Shown: positions 24,370-34,060, counted from the stretch's first letter. The stretch: DNA of 64,000 nt from Cupriavidus pauculus (GCF_008801835.1 NZ_VZOW01000026.1:1-64000); one strand, 5' to 3'. Notes: generated by a model from the sequence alone, not told the origin. Numbers and translations: made by a program.

Positions 24370-26682
24370 TCAGCCGCCCTGGTACAACTGTGCGTCGTTG
24401 CCGGGGCGCAACGGACTCGGGCCGGCCGGGGCGGGGATGCGCGGCTTGGTGGGCGGCGGCGCCGACTCGCCGCGCGCGGCGTCGGATTTGGTCGGCGATT
24501 CGGGAATTGCCGGACCCGCCTGCTGGCCCGCCTTGTCCGACGGGCCTTGATAGGTCTTGCCCGGCGGCGGTGCGGTGGGGCGCTTCTTCAGCTCCGCCAG
24601 CAGTCGGGCGCACTGGCCATCTTCGCCGCCCCCGGAGATGTCGAGCAGCGGCAACACCAGCGCCGGTGGCGCCGTCAGCGCCAAGGCCAGCGCGCCGCCG
24701 GCCCGCAGCGCCAGAATCGCAATGTTGGGGCTGACCGACGGGTTCTTGAAGGTGCCCCCCACATAGAGCGGCGAGCGTAGAGAGATGATCCGCAGTCCCT
24801 TCGAATCGGGATGAATCGTCAGCGCAAGCCGCTCGTCCTTGAGATCGACCGCGCCTTCGGTATTGATGATCGCGTCCTGCGTATCGAGCACGAATGTCTG
24901 CGCGCGCGCCACACCGTCCTTGAATCCGAAAGTGCTGACGCCGCAGTTGATCTGCACGGGTTTGTCGCCAAACAGTTTCGAAATCACGACGCTGCCCACA
25001 TTCAGCCCGATGGCTTCGAGAATGAATTTGCTGACAGTGCCGTTTTCGACCATCAGCTTGGCCTCGCCGTTGGACGATCCCAGCAGCGCCGCGACCGAAT
25101 TGCCCGTGGCGGACAGTTTGGCGCTGCCGTTGATTTCACCGACGCTGGCGCGGCTGCTTTCCACTTTCGGAAAGAGTTGTTTGATCTTCAGATGGCGCGC
25201 GGTCGCGTCCACCATTGCGCCCATTGGCTCGCGCTTGCCGTCCAGGCGGATCGTCGAAACCAGGTTGCCGCCCGCCACGCCGAAGTTCAGCGGATCGAGC
25301 AACAGCACGCCGTCTGTCAGCTTCAGATGCGTGGTCAGATTGGTAATCGGCAGTTCCTCGCTGCGCACGATGCGCTCGCCCGTGAACTTCACGTCGGCAT
25401 CGATTTCATCCCATCGATCGGTGCGGAACGGCGCCACTGGCAACACCTTGTTGGCAGGCTGCTTGACCGGGCTTTCCTTGGCCGCCTGGCCCGGCTTGGC
25501 ATCTGCGCCAATCAGCGGGGCAAGATCGGCAAACAGCAGTTGCTTGGACACGAGTTCGCCCGACAGCAACGGGCGCGGCGCGCGCTGGGTGAACGTCAGC
25601 GTCCCGCCGAGATCGCTGCCGCCCACCTTGCCGGTGAAATCGCGATAGGTATAGGTGGATGCGCCTTTCTTGAGCGTGGCGACCAGCCGGCCGCGCGTGG
25701 TGTACGGCGGGGTGGAGGGCAGCACGATGCCGGTCAGGTGGTAGAGCGACGCCATGTTGTCGCCCGACAATTGCAGATGGACGTCCAATGCGCCCAGATG
25801 TGCCGGATTCGTCAGCGTGCCTTCGACCACCGCGCGCGTGGCGCCCACGCGCACGTCGGCCTGTACCGGATACGGCGTGTTCACGTCGCGCAGGCTCAGC
25901 ACAGTGCCGGCCTTGCCCGTGGCGTTGATGGTGGCCTGGTTGTAGTGTCCGACGGCTTTCCAGCGAATGCCGTAGCGGCTGTCGTTGCCATCATTGTTTT
26001 TCGCATCCGACGCCCCTGCTGCCGAAGCGCCGGCCGAGCTGGCCGATGCGGAGACGGCGGATGCGTCGGTAGGCGGCACCAGCGCGCCATCGCGCGCCTT
26101 GTCGTAGAGCGCCTGGTCGCCGACGGTATCGAGGGTCGCCTGAAGATCGATCTTTTCTGCGGCGTCGGCCAGTGCCAGGTTGCCGCGCTGGAGCACCACC
26201 TCGCCAATGTCGAGGCGCCAGTTCGACTTGCCCGTTTTCGGTCCGGTATCGAAGGTCCAGTTGTTGCGCTTGTCCGCCAGCCGTTCCAGCCAGACGGCGG
26301 GACTGTCGACCACGATCGTCGGCAGATTGATTTCATGGACCAGCAGCGGCACCGGACGCAGAACGAAGATCAGTTCGCGAATGGTGCCCATATTGGGCGC
26401 CTTGGCCCAGTCCGGGTTGCCGATCGTGATGTCCTTGGCGGACAGCCGCGGCCACGGCACCAGCGTGCGCCAACCGGTTTCGCCCTGCGCGCGCTTCCAG
26501 GTCACCATCAGGTCACCGTTGATGGCGAAGGGACGGCCGATGGCCTGCGAGACCTTGTCGTTGAGCCAGGGCTTCACACGATTCCAGTCGAACGTCAGGA
26601 TGACGATCACCAGAATGGCGATCAGCGCCAACGGCGTGAACACGCTCCAGAAGACGATCTTTTGGCGGCGCGAGGCGGGCAT
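24370..26682 (-). CDS. AsmA-family envelope protein
   Basis: 770 residues: one N-terminal membrane anchor (~8-30, VFWSVFTPLALIAILVIVILTF), an AsmA N-terminal region with RVKPWLNDKVSQAIGRPFAI, a long beta-rich periplasmic body, and the AsmA C-terminal domain (~500-680, ending LRSPLYVGGTFKNPSVSPN). The tail after ~690 is low-complexity, proline-rich. AsmA-like proteins are thought to move phospholipid to, or maintain, the outer membrane. AGGAG upstream of the ATG at 26682. Confidence 0.88.
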   Translation of the reverse strand: MPASRRQKIVFWSVFTPLALIAILVIVILTFDWNRVKPWLNDKVSQAIGRPFAINGDLMVTWKRAQGETGWRTLVPWPRLSAKDITIGNPDWAKAPNMGTIRELIFVLRPVPLLVHEINLPTIVVDSPAVWLERLADKRNNWTFDTGPKTGKSNWRLDIGEVVLQRGNLALADAAEKIDLQATLDTVGDQALYDKARDGALVPPTDASAVSASASSAGASAAGASDAKNNDGNDSRYGIRWKAVGHYNQATINATGKAGTVLSLRDVNTPYPVQADVRVGATRAVVEGTLTNPAHLGALDVHLQLSGDNMASLYHLTGIVLPSTPPYTTRGRLVATLKKGASTYTYRDFTGKVGGSDLGGTLTFTQRAPRPLLSGELVSKQLLFADLAPLIGADAKPGQAAKESPVKQPANKVLPVAPFRTDRWDEIDADVKFTGERIVRSEELPITNLTTHLKLTDGVLLLDPLNFGVAGGNLVSTIRLDGKREPMGAMVDATARHLKIKQLFPKVESSRASVGEINGSAKLSATGNSVAALLGSSNGEAKLMVENGTVSKFILEAIGLNVGSVVISKLFGDKPVQINCGVSTFGFKDGVARAQTFVLDTQDAIINTEGAVDLKDERLALTIHPDSKGLRIISLRSPLYVGGTFKNPSVSPNIAILALRAGGALALALTAPPALVLPLLDISGGGEDGQCARLLAELKKRPTAPPPGKTYQGPSDKAGQQAGPAIPESPTKSDAARGESAPPPTKPRIPAPAGPSPLRPGNDAQLYQGG

Positions 26683-26848
26683 AAGGGAATGGGCTCCTGT
26701 GGGCGGCCATGCGGCGTTTCAACCACTGCATCGGTATTGTAGGGAAGCCTGACACGTGCCGTTGTCGGCCTCCGGCTGACAATCCGGTCGCCGGGAAGCC
26801 TATTTTGGCGCGAGGACTTTTGCCGCGCTGGCATAAAATGCTGGCAGC

Positions 26849-27715
26849 GTGACAAATTCCACCATGACGATCGTTTCCCGCCCCCTGGCAGAGTCGGATC
26901 TGCCCGCACCGTTGAGCCATGAAAGCCCCGCCGACGACGACTACCATCGACGCTTCGGCGGTGTCGCACGCCTGTACGGTGCCGCCGGCCTGGCGCGCCT
27001 GGAAGCCGCCAATGTCTGCGTGATCGGCATCGGCGGTGTCGGAAGCTGGGCTGCCGAGGCGCTGGCCCGCAACGCGGTCGGCCACATCACGCTGATCGAC
27101 CTCGACCACATCGCCGCCTCCAACACCAATCGGCAGATCCATGCGCTGGGCGATGCCTATGGACGTGCCAAGGTCGAAGCCATGGCCGAGCGGATCGTGG
27201 CAATCAATCCGCGTTGTCGCGTTACGCCGGTGGACGATTTTGTCACCGAAGACAATGTGGGCGAGCTGCTGGCGGGCTTCGATTTTGTAATCGACGCCAT
27301 CGACGCCGTGAAGGTCAAGACCGCGATCCTGGGCTGGGCGCGCCGCGAGGGCGTGCGCGTAATCACGTGCGGCGGCGCAGGCGGGCAGCTCGATCCCACG
27401 CGCGTGCGCATCGAGGACCTGGCCCGCACGATCCAGGATCCGCTGCTCGCCAAGGTGCGCGGTAACCTGCGCCGGCAGTGGGGATTCCCGCGCGACCCGA
27501 AAAAGAAATTCGGCATCCAGGCCGTGTATTCCGATGAGCCGCTGCGTTATCCAGAGCCGGAGCAGCAGGCGTGCGAGATCGACGAAAACCCGCCCGCGCC
27601 GCGTCAGGGTCCCCAGGGACTCGCCTGCGCGGGCTTTGGATCGTCGGTGGCGGTCACCGCCGTGTTCGGCTTCGTGGCGGCGTCGGCTGTGATCGGCGCC
27701 CTTGCAGCTGGCTGA
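26849..27715 (+). CDS. tcdA: tRNA threonylcarbamoyladenosine dehydratase
   Basis: 288 residues, ThiF/E1-like. The nucleotide-binding GIGGVGSWAAEALARNAVG starts near residue 60, with LIDLDHIAASNTNRQIHA and the conserved FGIQAVYSDEP. It uses ATP to cyclise t6A at position 37 of ANN-decoding tRNAs to ct6A. The longest frame begins with GTG at 26849; an ATG at 26864 is an equally possible start, as neither has a strong ribosome binding site. Ends 2 bp before a convergent gene. Confidence 0.92.
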   Translation: MTNSTMTIVSRPLAESDLPAPLSHESPADDDYHRRFGGVARLYGAAGLARLEAANVCVIGIGGVGSWAAEALARNAVGHITLIDLDHIAASNTNRQIHALGDAYGRAKVEAMAERIVAINPRCRVTPVDDFVTEDNVGELLAGFDFVIDAIDAVKVKTAILGWARREGVRVITCGGAGGQLDPTRVRIEDLARTIQDPLLAKVRGNLRRQWGFPRDPKKKFGIQAVYSDEPLRYPEPEQQACEIDENPPAPRQGPQGLACAGFGSSVAVTAVFGFVAASAVIGALAAG

Positions 27716-27717
27716 GC

Positions 27718-28296
27718 CTAGGCGGCCAGCGCGCGCAGCAGGCCGCCGATGTCCGCATCGTCCGGGGCGAGGTTGTCGAAGTAGATCAGCTCCGGATACT
27801 CGGCGGGATCTGGCGAAAAACGTCGTGTCCGGTATGCGTCCCAGTGCGCCAGCTTGTATGCGTCATTGGGATTGCCGCGCTGGATGATGCGGGCGTGCGC
27901 CTCGTCTTCCGGCAGGTGCACCCACACGATGCGCGTCTGCGTGCCCCCCGGCATCTGCAGCCAGTGCGGATCGATCAACTGATGTGCACGGATTTCCCGC
28001 GAGAGCGGGCCGATCACGATCGCGCTGATGCCGAGCGACAGGTTTTCGCGCGCCGTGTCCAGCAGTCCTTCGTATTCGGGATCGCGCAGGTTTTCCAGAT
28101 AGGCCGGGCTGTCGCGATCGTTGGGGTCGCCGGTGATGGCCCGCATCGCGGCGGCGCTATAGCGCCCGTAGAGCGTGTCCTTGTCGAGCAGGCAGAACGG
28201 CTCGCCCGTGGTCTGCATCAACGGTCCGATCAGCCGGTGTGCAAGCGTGGTTTTGCCGGTGCCGGCGTGGCCGCAGAAGAAGATCAGTCGAGGCAT
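27718..28296 (-). CDS. P-loop ATPase/kinase-like protein
   Basis: 192 residues with a Walker A motif GHAGTGKT at residues 9-16, LLDKDTLYGRYS as a probable substrate region, and VWVHLPEDEAHARIIQRG as a lid-like segment. The layout is that of small AAA_33/zeta-toxin-like kinases that phosphorylate a small molecule or nucleotide. No antitoxin-like partner is adjacent, so a metabolic kinase is more likely. Substrate unknown. Confidence 0.8.
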   Translation of the reverse strand: MPRLIFFCGHAGTGKTTLAHRLIGPLMQTTGEPFCLLDKDTLYGRYSAAAMRAITGDPNDRDSPAYLENLRDPEYEGLLDTARENLSLGISAIVIGPLSREIRAHQLIDPHWLQMPGGTQTRIVWVHLPEDEAHARIIQRGNPNDAYKLAHWDAYRTRRFSPDPAEYPELIYFDNLAPDDADIGGLLRALAA

Positions 28297-28451
28297 CAGG
28301 GGTTTCCTTGGCCGATGGGGCGGATGAAACGCGTGGGATCCGACAGGATAGTCCTACTACGGAGCGATTCGCGACATTTGCTGGAAATCAGATTGGGCGG
28401 CTATTAAATCGGTATCCTTGCCGTTTGTCTCAAAGAAAAAAATCCAGTTTC

Positions 28452-28925
28452 ATGTCCGCCACCCCGAATCCTTACGAAGGGCTTTCCTCGGAAGGCCTGC
28501 CTGACGCACTGCGCCTCGGCGAGCCCGTTACCGACGCCACCCACGCGGAATTCCTGCAATTGCTCGATGCCGCGGTGCAGGCCGACGACGCTGGCTTTCC
28601 CGCTGCGTTCGATGCGTGGATCGAACACACGCGCCATCACTTCGAGCAGGAAGAGGCGTGGATGGAAGCGATGCAGTTCGGGCCGCGGTTCTGCCATGCC
28701 AACGAGCACAAGGGCGTGCTGTCCGTGGTACAGGCCATCCGCGACAAGATGACGGAAGAGCAGGCCGATCCGGAAGGACCAGGCAAGGGCGGGCTGTCGC
28801 TGGGCCGTCGGCTGGCGGGCGAGCTGTCGGGCTGGTTCGACAATCACGTCAAGTCGATGGACGCGATGATGGTCGAACATATGCGCGCCAATGGATTCAC
28901 GCTGATCGAGGCGCCCGCGGCGTAA
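28452..28925 (+). CDS. bacteriohemerythrin-like protein
   Basis: 157 residues, hemerythrin fold. Candidate di-iron ligands are His31, His59, His63 and Glu67 (HTRHHFEQEE), His82/His86, His132 and Asp137 (WFDNHVKSMD). It would bind oxygen or sense redox/iron state. It has no attached signalling domain. The ATG at 28452 lacks a strong ribosome binding site; upstream extension is non-coding. Confidence 0.85.
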   Translation: MSATPNPYEGLSSEGLPDALRLGEPVTDATHAEFLQLLDAAVQADDAGFPAAFDAWIEHTRHHFEQEEAWMEAMQFGPRFCHANEHKGVLSVVQAIRDKMTEEQADPEGPGKGGLSLGRRLAGELSGWFDNHVKSMDAMMVEHMRANGFTLIEAPAA

Positions 28926-28945
28926 CGGGTGCGGCGCGCCGCAGT

Positions 28946-28982
28946 GGCACGCGTCCGCCTGCTCCGCCGGCGGACGCGTGCC
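28946..28982. terminator. 14-bp perfect hairpin between convergent genes
   Basis: GGCACGCGTCCGCC (28946-28959) pairs with GGCGGACGCGTGCC (28969-28982) around a 9-base loop. It lies between the stops of the hemerythrin gene and cnoX. No T-run on either strand, but very stable; likely a shared transcription barrier. Confidence 0.55.
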
Positions 28983-28987
28983 CGGGC

Positions 28988-29827
28988 TCAGTTCAGCGCC
29001 GTGCTCAACTGCCGGCGCCACTTCGACACCGCCTCCGGCGTTGCGCTCATCATTTCGAATACCGACAGCATCGTCTTGCGGCCGATATCGTCCTCGAAGC
29101 TGCGGTCGCGGCGCACGATTTCCATTAGTTGCGCCAGTGCGGATTCATACTCGCGACGCGCAATCAGCACCTTCGCCAGATCGAGCCGTGCGGCCAGATC
29201 GCCCGGATTGGCCTCCACCTGCGCCTTCAGATCGGCGCCATCGGGCAGCGCATCCAGTCCTTTCATTGCATCCAGGCGGGTGCGCAGCGCGGCATAGGCG
29301 TCTTCCTGCGGCGCACGCGCCGACAGGCGCCCGAACTCGGCCTCGGCTTCGTCGATGGCATCGCCGTCCAGCAGGAACCCGATATAGGCAAGGCGCGCGA
29401 GATCGTCTTCCGGGGATTGGGTCAGCGCCGCCTGAAAGGCCGCGCGTGCGCCTTCGCGGTCGCCTGAGGCTGCCAGTTCCTGCGCTTCGTGCAGCGATAG
29501 CTGGCCCGAATCGGGCGCCAGCGTATCGAGAAACTCGCGCAACTGCGATTCCGGCAACACGCCGACAAACTGGTTGACCGCCTGGCCCTCGGAAATGGCC
29601 ACCACATGCGGAATGCTGCGCACGCCGAAATGCGCGGCCAGCTGCTGGTTCTCGTCGACATTTACCTTCACCAGCTTCCATTTGCCCTGGTATTCGGCCT
29701 CGAGCTTTTCCAGCATCGGGCCCAGCGTCCGGCAGGGACCGCACCACGGCGCCCAGAAATCCACCAGCACCGGGACCGGGCTGTTGATCACCTCGGCTTC
29801 AAAGTTCTGCAGCGTGACGTCGCTCAT
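28988..29827 (-). CDS. cnoX: thioredoxin-like chaperedoxin CnoX (YbbN)
   Basis: 279 residues: thioredoxin domain (~1-110) with active site WCGPC in DFWAPWCGPCRTLGP, then TPR-like repeats (~120-279). This is the CnoX/YbbN layout; the E. coli protein has SxxC, whereas this one keeps both cysteines, so it may also be an active thiol oxidoreductase. It protects unfolded proteins from over-oxidation and hands them to GroEL. The ATG at 29827 has GAGG eight bases upstream, preferred to the GTG three codons earlier. Confidence 0.92.
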   Translation of the reverse strand: MSDVTLQNFEAEVINSPVPVLVDFWAPWCGPCRTLGPMLEKLEAEYQGKWKLVKVNVDENQQLAAHFGVRSIPHVVAISEGQAVNQFVGVLPESQLREFLDTLAPDSGQLSLHEAQELAASGDREGARAAFQAALTQSPEDDLARLAYIGFLLDGDAIDEAEAEFGRLSARAPQEDAYAALRTRLDAMKGLDALPDGADLKAQVEANPGDLAARLDLAKVLIARREYESALAQLMEIVRRDRSFEDDIGRKTMLSVFEMMSATPEAVSKWRRQLSTALN

Positions 29828-29945
29828 GTTCTGCACCTCGGAATTTCAGCCACGGTAGCGTGGCCGGATTTGCCTATTGTGAGGGCGAAGCCGCAGAAAG
29901 CAACCTTGCGAGCGTTATGGCCGGGAAAACCCACCATTGAAAATA

Positions 29946-29957
29946 GAACGGTCGTTC
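29946..29957. promoter_or_regulatory. TetR-type operator candidate GAACGGTCGTTC
   Basis: GAACG-GT-CGTTC lies 91 bp upstream of the acyl-CoA ligase start. Palindromes of this shape are typical of TetR-family regulators of fatty-acid and aromatic acyl-CoA metabolism. No tetR gene is in the neighbourhood, so the regulator would act from elsewhere. Confidence 0.5.
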
Positions 29958-30047
29958 AGTTATATTGCTTGACCGAGACGCAAGACCGACCTTGCCTTCC
30001 ACGCGATTCCAGAAACCGGTCCTCGACGACCGTCCGCAGGAGACACC

Positions 30048-31757
30048 ATGACCACCAAGCCCGTGCGCCCGCATTTCCAGTTCTGGCCCAAGCGCGTTCC
30101 GACCGAAATCGTGCTGCCCGAGACCTCGCTCTGGTACAACCTCGAAGTCTCCGCGCACCGCTATGCAGAAAAGCCGGCAATCCGCTATTTCGGCAATGCC
30201 ATCACATTCCGCGCACTGCACGATCAGGCCACGGCGCTGGCAGGCTGGCTCCAGCACAAGGCGGGCGTCAAGAAGGGCGATCGCGTGTTGCTGTACATGC
30301 AGAACTGCCCGCAGTTCATCGTCAGCTACTACGCGATCCTGCGCGCCGATGCCGTGGTGGTGCCGGTCAATCCGATGAATCGCGCCGAGGAATTCAAGCA
30401 CTACGTCACCGACGCCCAGGCGCGCGTGGCCATCTGTACGGCGGACCTGGCGGGCGGCGTGATGCAGGCCGACGCGGAAATTCCGGCCGATCAGCGGCTG
30501 CAACACCTGCTGGTCACGCAATACGCCGACGCGCTGCCGTCGACCTACGAATTTCCCGAGGATGCGCCGCCGGCATGGTTGACCGCGCAGCATCCACTGC
30601 CGCCGACTGCCACGCCGTGGGCCGAGGCGATCGACGCGGGCCTGCAGCCCGGACCGCACACGGCCGGCCCCGACGACATGGCGGTCATGCCGTACACGTC
30701 GGGCACCACCGGCTTCCCGAAGGGCTGTATCCACACGCACCGCTCGGTGATGCACAACATCATCGGCGGCTCGACATGGTCGGGCAGCGGCGCCGAATCG
30801 GTGATCCTGTCGGTGCTGCCGCTGTTCCACGTGACCGGCATGCAATACGGCATGAACGGCCCGATCTACACCGGCGCCACGGTGGTGATGCTGCCGCGCT
30901 GGGATCGCGAAGTGGCCGGTCGCCTGATTTCGCGCTATCAGGTGACGCACTGGACCAATATCCCGACCATGGTCATCGATTTTCTGGGCAGTCCGAATCT
31001 CGCGTCGTTCGATGTCAGCAGCCTGCGCTACATCGGCGGCGGCGGGGCGGCCATGCCGCAGGCGGTGGCCGAGCGCCTCAAGACGCAATTCGGCCTGAGC
31101 TATCTGGAAGGCTATGGGCTGTCCGAAACGATGGCGCCGACGCACAGCAATCCGGCCGAACGCGCCAAGCTGCAGTGCCTGGGCGTGCCGACGTTCAATA
31201 CCGATGCGCGCGTGGTGGATCCCGTGACGCTCAAGGAATTGCCGGTCAACGAAGTGGGCGAGATCATCGTGCGCGGGCCGCAGGTGTTCAAGGGCTACTG
31301 GGGCAAGCCCGATGCCACGCGCGACGCCTTTATCGAATTTGAAGGCCAGACGTACTTCCGCACCGGCGATCTGGGCCGGATGGACGAGGATGGGTACTAC
31401 TTCATCACGGACCGCCTGAAGCGCATGATCAATGCCTCGGGCTTCAAGGTCTGGCCGGCGGAGGTGGAGAACTTGCTGTACAAGCATCCGGCCGTGCAGG
31501 AGGCGTGCATCATCGGCACGCGCGACGCCTATCGCGGCGAGACGGTGAAGGCGGTCGTGGTACTGCGCGCCGACGCGAAAGGCAAGACCTCGGCCGAAGA
31601 CATCATCGAATGGGCCAAGGAAAACATGGCCGCGTACAAGTATCCGCGCGTGGTCGAGTTTGTCGATGCATTGCCGAAGTCCGGTACGGGCAAGGTGATG
31701 TGGCGCCAATTGCAGGAAACCGAGAACGCGCGCCAGACCGGGCAGGCCGCGGCCTGA
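30048..31757 (+). CDS. fatty acid/acyl-CoA ligase (AMP-binding)
   Basis: 569 residues, full adenylate-forming enzyme. ATP loop YTSGTTGFPKG near residue 215, A5-type GYGLSETMAPTHSNP, A7/A8 motifs YFRTGDLGRMDEDGYYFITDR, and the C-terminal catalytic lysine in PKSGTGKVMWR. It activates a carboxylic acid to its CoA thioester; medium or long-chain fatty acids are the likely substrates, but the exact acid is not deducible. AGGAGA precedes the ATG. Monocistronic, under a TetR-type palindrome. Confidence 0.9.
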   Translation: MTTKPVRPHFQFWPKRVPTEIVLPETSLWYNLEVSAHRYAEKPAIRYFGNAITFRALHDQATALAGWLQHKAGVKKGDRVLLYMQNCPQFIVSYYAILRADAVVVPVNPMNRAEEFKHYVTDAQARVAICTADLAGGVMQADAEIPADQRLQHLLVTQYADALPSTYEFPEDAPPAWLTAQHPLPPTATPWAEAIDAGLQPGPHTAGPDDMAVMPYTSGTTGFPKGCIHTHRSVMHNIIGGSTWSGSGAESVILSVLPLFHVTGMQYGMNGPIYTGATVVMLPRWDREVAGRLISRYQVTHWTNIPTMVIDFLGSPNLASFDVSSLRYIGGGGAAMPQAVAERLKTQFGLSYLEGYGLSETMAPTHSNPAERAKLQCLGVPTFNTDARVVDPVTLKELPVNEVGEIIVRGPQVFKGYWGKPDATRDAFIEFEGQTYFRTGDLGRMDEDGYYFITDRLKRMINASGFKVWPAEVENLLYKHPAVQEACIIGTRDAYRGETVKAVVVLRADAKGKTSAEDIIEWAKENMAAYKYPRVVEFVDALPKSGTGKVMWRQLQETENARQTGQAAA

Positions 31758-31773
31758 GCGGGTTTGGCAAGGT

Positions 31774-31793
31774 GGCGCGGCAGAGTCCGCGCC
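31774..31793. terminator. GC hairpin after the acyl-CoA ligase gene
   Basis: GGCGCGG (31774-31780) with CCGCGCC (31787-31793), 6-base loop, 17 bp after the stop. There is no T-run. A weak terminator candidate between convergent genes. Confidence 0.4.
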
Positions 31794-31937
31794 GCCGCGC
31801 TGTTGACGCGCTGTTTTGCCGAGGGGGCGTCGCTCACTCCTGGGCTGACGCAGTATTTGCGTCGGTTTGATTGCGGATCGGTGCCACATCTGCGCCGGTC
31901 CATCGCCAATGCCATTCGGCCGGCGCGCGATGCGCCT

Positions 31938-32744
31938 TTAGTGCCCGCGCGCGCGCATCAGCATTTTCACCATCGTCTTGTAACCGCGCTCGCGCGCATG
32001 GCTCGATGGCGTCACGCCTTCCCGGTCCGGGAGGTTGGCGTCGGCGCCGGCGTCCAGCAACAGTTGCACGATTTCTTCGTAGCGCGAGCTGCCATCGCCC
32101 AGGATGATGGCTTCCAGCAGCGCCGTCCATCCCAGCTGGTTGACGCGATCGACCGGAACACCGGCCTGCAGCAGCAGCTTTACCACTTCGACGTTGCCGT
32201 GCTGGCTTGCAGCAATCAGCGCGGTCCCGTCGTAGCGATCGGTGCTGCGCAGGTCCGCACCGTGCGACAGCGACAGCCGCACGATGTCGATCTGGTTGGT
32301 GGCCGCGGCCAGCAGGAATGCGCTGTTCGCTTCGCCATCCTTCTGGTTGACGTCGGCGCCGGCCATCACCAGCGCGCGCGCCACATCGCCGCGACGGTTG
32401 TAGACCGCCGCCAGCAGCGCGCAACGGCCACGCTCGTCGACGGCGCGCGTCGACGCCCCCGCCTTGAGCAACCGGTTGACCAGTTCCAGATCGCCGATGC
32501 CGGCGGCAGTGATCAGGTTGCGATCGAGTGCGGCCATGCCTTCGCCGCGTGTCGGCACTGGCGTGCTTTGGTGCGGCGTGCCCGGGGACGTCGTGGGAGC
32601 CGGTGCATCGCGCATGCCGCTCATTGAGCGCGCCAGCGTCTGGCCACCCTGGCCGGCCAGTAGACCGCCTCCCATCAGCAATCCCAGCAACCCGAACATT
32701 TCGGCAAGTGCCTGGCGGCGGGGGCGGGTTTGGGAGCGAGACAT
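31938..32744 (-). CDS. exported ankyrin-repeat protein
   Basis: 268 residues: an N-terminal basic-hydrophobic segment (~13-33, EMFGLLGLLMGGGLLAGQGG) that could be an uncleaved anchor, a proline/threonine linker (45-68), and five or so ankyrin repeats (~72-262; for example DGTALIAASQHGNVEVVKLLLQAG). Ankyrin repeats bind partner proteins; in free-living bacteria they often sit in the periplasm. Partner unknown. It starts 21 bp after the ChaC gene stop and may be cotranscribed with it. Confidence 0.82.
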   Translation of the reverse strand: MSRSQTRPRRQALAEMFGLLGLLMGGGLLAGQGGQTLARSMSGMRDAPAPTTSPGTPHQSTPVPTRGEGMAALDRNLITAAGIGDLELVNRLLKAGASTRAVDERGRCALLAAVYNRRGDVARALVMAGADVNQKDGEANSAFLLAAATNQIDIVRLSLSHGADLRSTDRYDGTALIAASQHGNVEVVKLLLQAGVPVDRVNQLGWTALLEAIILGDGSSRYEEIVQLLLDAGADANLPDREGVTPSSHARERGYKTMVKMLMRARGH

Positions 32745-32765
32745 GATGGTCTGCGTGCGCGGCGA

Positions 32766-33563
32766 TCAGACTGTTTCGTGCGGATGGATGGTGGCGGCCA
32801 CGGCATCGTCCGCCTGTTGGGCGGCGGATGCGGAGGTGGCTGGCGGAGTCCCTGCCGTACAGGGTGCCGCGGCGGCCTCGGCAGCATCGCACGCCTGCAG
32901 TTGCTGCCATAGGCGCGCCAGATAGGGATCGTCCACACCGTGCGTGGCCAGGCCCAGCAGCGTCTGGTGCAAGTATTCGCGGGCGGGGCCATACAGGCCG
33001 CAGGCGTGGCGCAGGCAGGCGACGACATGTGAGTCGGGCAGGCGGCCGGCATAACCGGCATGTTCGCGATTCATCACGAACGCGAGGGCGCGCTGCTCCC
33101 GCGCATCGGGCGACTGGTCCAAGCGCACGCGCAGCCATCGCGGATGATAGGCGCCCGTCATCATTTCGCGGCGCCACAGCACGCGGAACTCCTGCTCCAC
33201 CACATGGCTCGGAATCCGGAACACCATGCCCGTGCAGCAACCGCCGCGATCGAGCCCGAGCACCAGTCCCGGGTTGTCCCAAGTGCCACGATTGATCTTT
33301 GAATACAGGTAGAAACCGCGGTGGTAGCCATGCACGGTCGCCAGGCGGCTGTCGGTATGGACCACCATCGGATTCCAGATCAGCGATCCATAGCCAAAGA
33401 GCCAGACGTCGCCATTCATATCGGGCGCGTGCGGCCGCTGGGCCAGCGTCTCGCAAAGCGAGCGCTCCACATCGGCCTCGGGCAGAAGCGAAGACGCGAC
33501 CGGCGAGCTGCACAGCGTAGTGCGCAACCGATCTGCTTCGAGGTCCTGTCTGGTGATGGCCAT
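32766..33563 (-). CDS. chaC: ChaC-type gamma-glutamylcyclotransferase
   Basis: 265 residues. The family signature WLFGYGSLIWNP (Y58GSLIW63) binds the gamma-glutamyl substrate, and a conserved glutamate in REMMTGAYHPRWL is likely catalytic. ChaC enzymes degrade glutathione to 5-oxoproline and Cys-Gly in the cytosol. The start at 33563 is preferred, as the extra 16 upstream codons do not look coding. The C-terminal ~35 residues are an Ala-rich extension. Confidence 0.88.
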   Translation of the reverse strand: MAITRQDLEADRLRTTLCSSPVASSLLPEADVERSLCETLAQRPHAPDMNGDVWLFGYGSLIWNPMVVHTDSRLATVHGYHRGFYLYSKINRGTWDNPGLVLGLDRGGCCTGMVFRIPSHVVEQEFRVLWRREMMTGAYHPRWLRVRLDQSPDAREQRALAFVMNREHAGYAGRLPDSHVVACLRHACGLYGPAREYLHQTLLGLATHGVDDPYLARLWQQLQACDAAEAAAAPCTAGTPPATSASAAQQADDAVAATIHPHETV

Positions 33564-33739
33564 GCGTGAAAGAATAATCCAAAGCGCCTTGACGCGTGGC
33601 AAGCTAACCACAGTTTGCTTGCAAGGTGTGTGTACCAGGCAACGGTCGAACTATCGTGGCAATGCAGGCTGTCTGGCCCGATCCCGCGCCAAGTCTCTAC
33701 AATAGGGCCCCTACTCGCATAGAACTTCGGAGAAACGGC

Positions 33740-34060
33740 ATGGCCCGTACCCTGACGGTGGTATTTGGCAGCGGCAAGGAATTTGATTTCACGGTCGAGG
33801 ACAGCGAGCTGGCCGCCGTCACCGAAGATGCCGCGTGGCGCTGGTTCGACCGCGAGTACGCCGAGCTGGACTGCCAGGCGTCAAGCCCGGTAGGCAAGGT
33901 GCTTGTGATCGACAAGATTCTTAATGTGGCGAAGTTTTCGGGAGAAAACCGCTTTGCTAGCCAGCCGGAATGGGCGCAGGCGTTTGCCCGGCATGCCGGG
34001 CGGCTGCTGGACCGTGACAAGGTCCGCGTCGACGTGGGCAACGCCTCGATCGGCTTCTGA
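33740..34060 (+). CDS. small conserved hypothetical protein
   Basis: 106 residues, soluble, acidic, with GGAGA before the ATG at 33740. It reads RTLTVVFGSGKEFDFTVEDSELAAVTED at the start and ends VRVDVGNASIGF. No signal peptide, membrane segment or known motif. It has the codon character of a real Burkholderiales gene and its own terminator. I do not recognise the family. Confidence 0.75.
   Translation: MARTLTVVFGSGKEFDFTVEDSELAAVTEDAAWRWFDREYAELDCQASSPVGKVLVIDKILNVAKFSGENRFASQPEWAQAFARHAGRLLDRDKVRVDVGNASIGF

Noticed and set aside
24811..26742. Long open frame antisense to asmA
   Set aside because: Product of high GC in the third codon positions of asmA; low-complexity translation.
27718..28296. 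Zeta-toxin of a toxin-antitoxin pair
   Set aside because: The P-loop protein has no small antitoxin gene next to it and reads more like a metabolic kinase.
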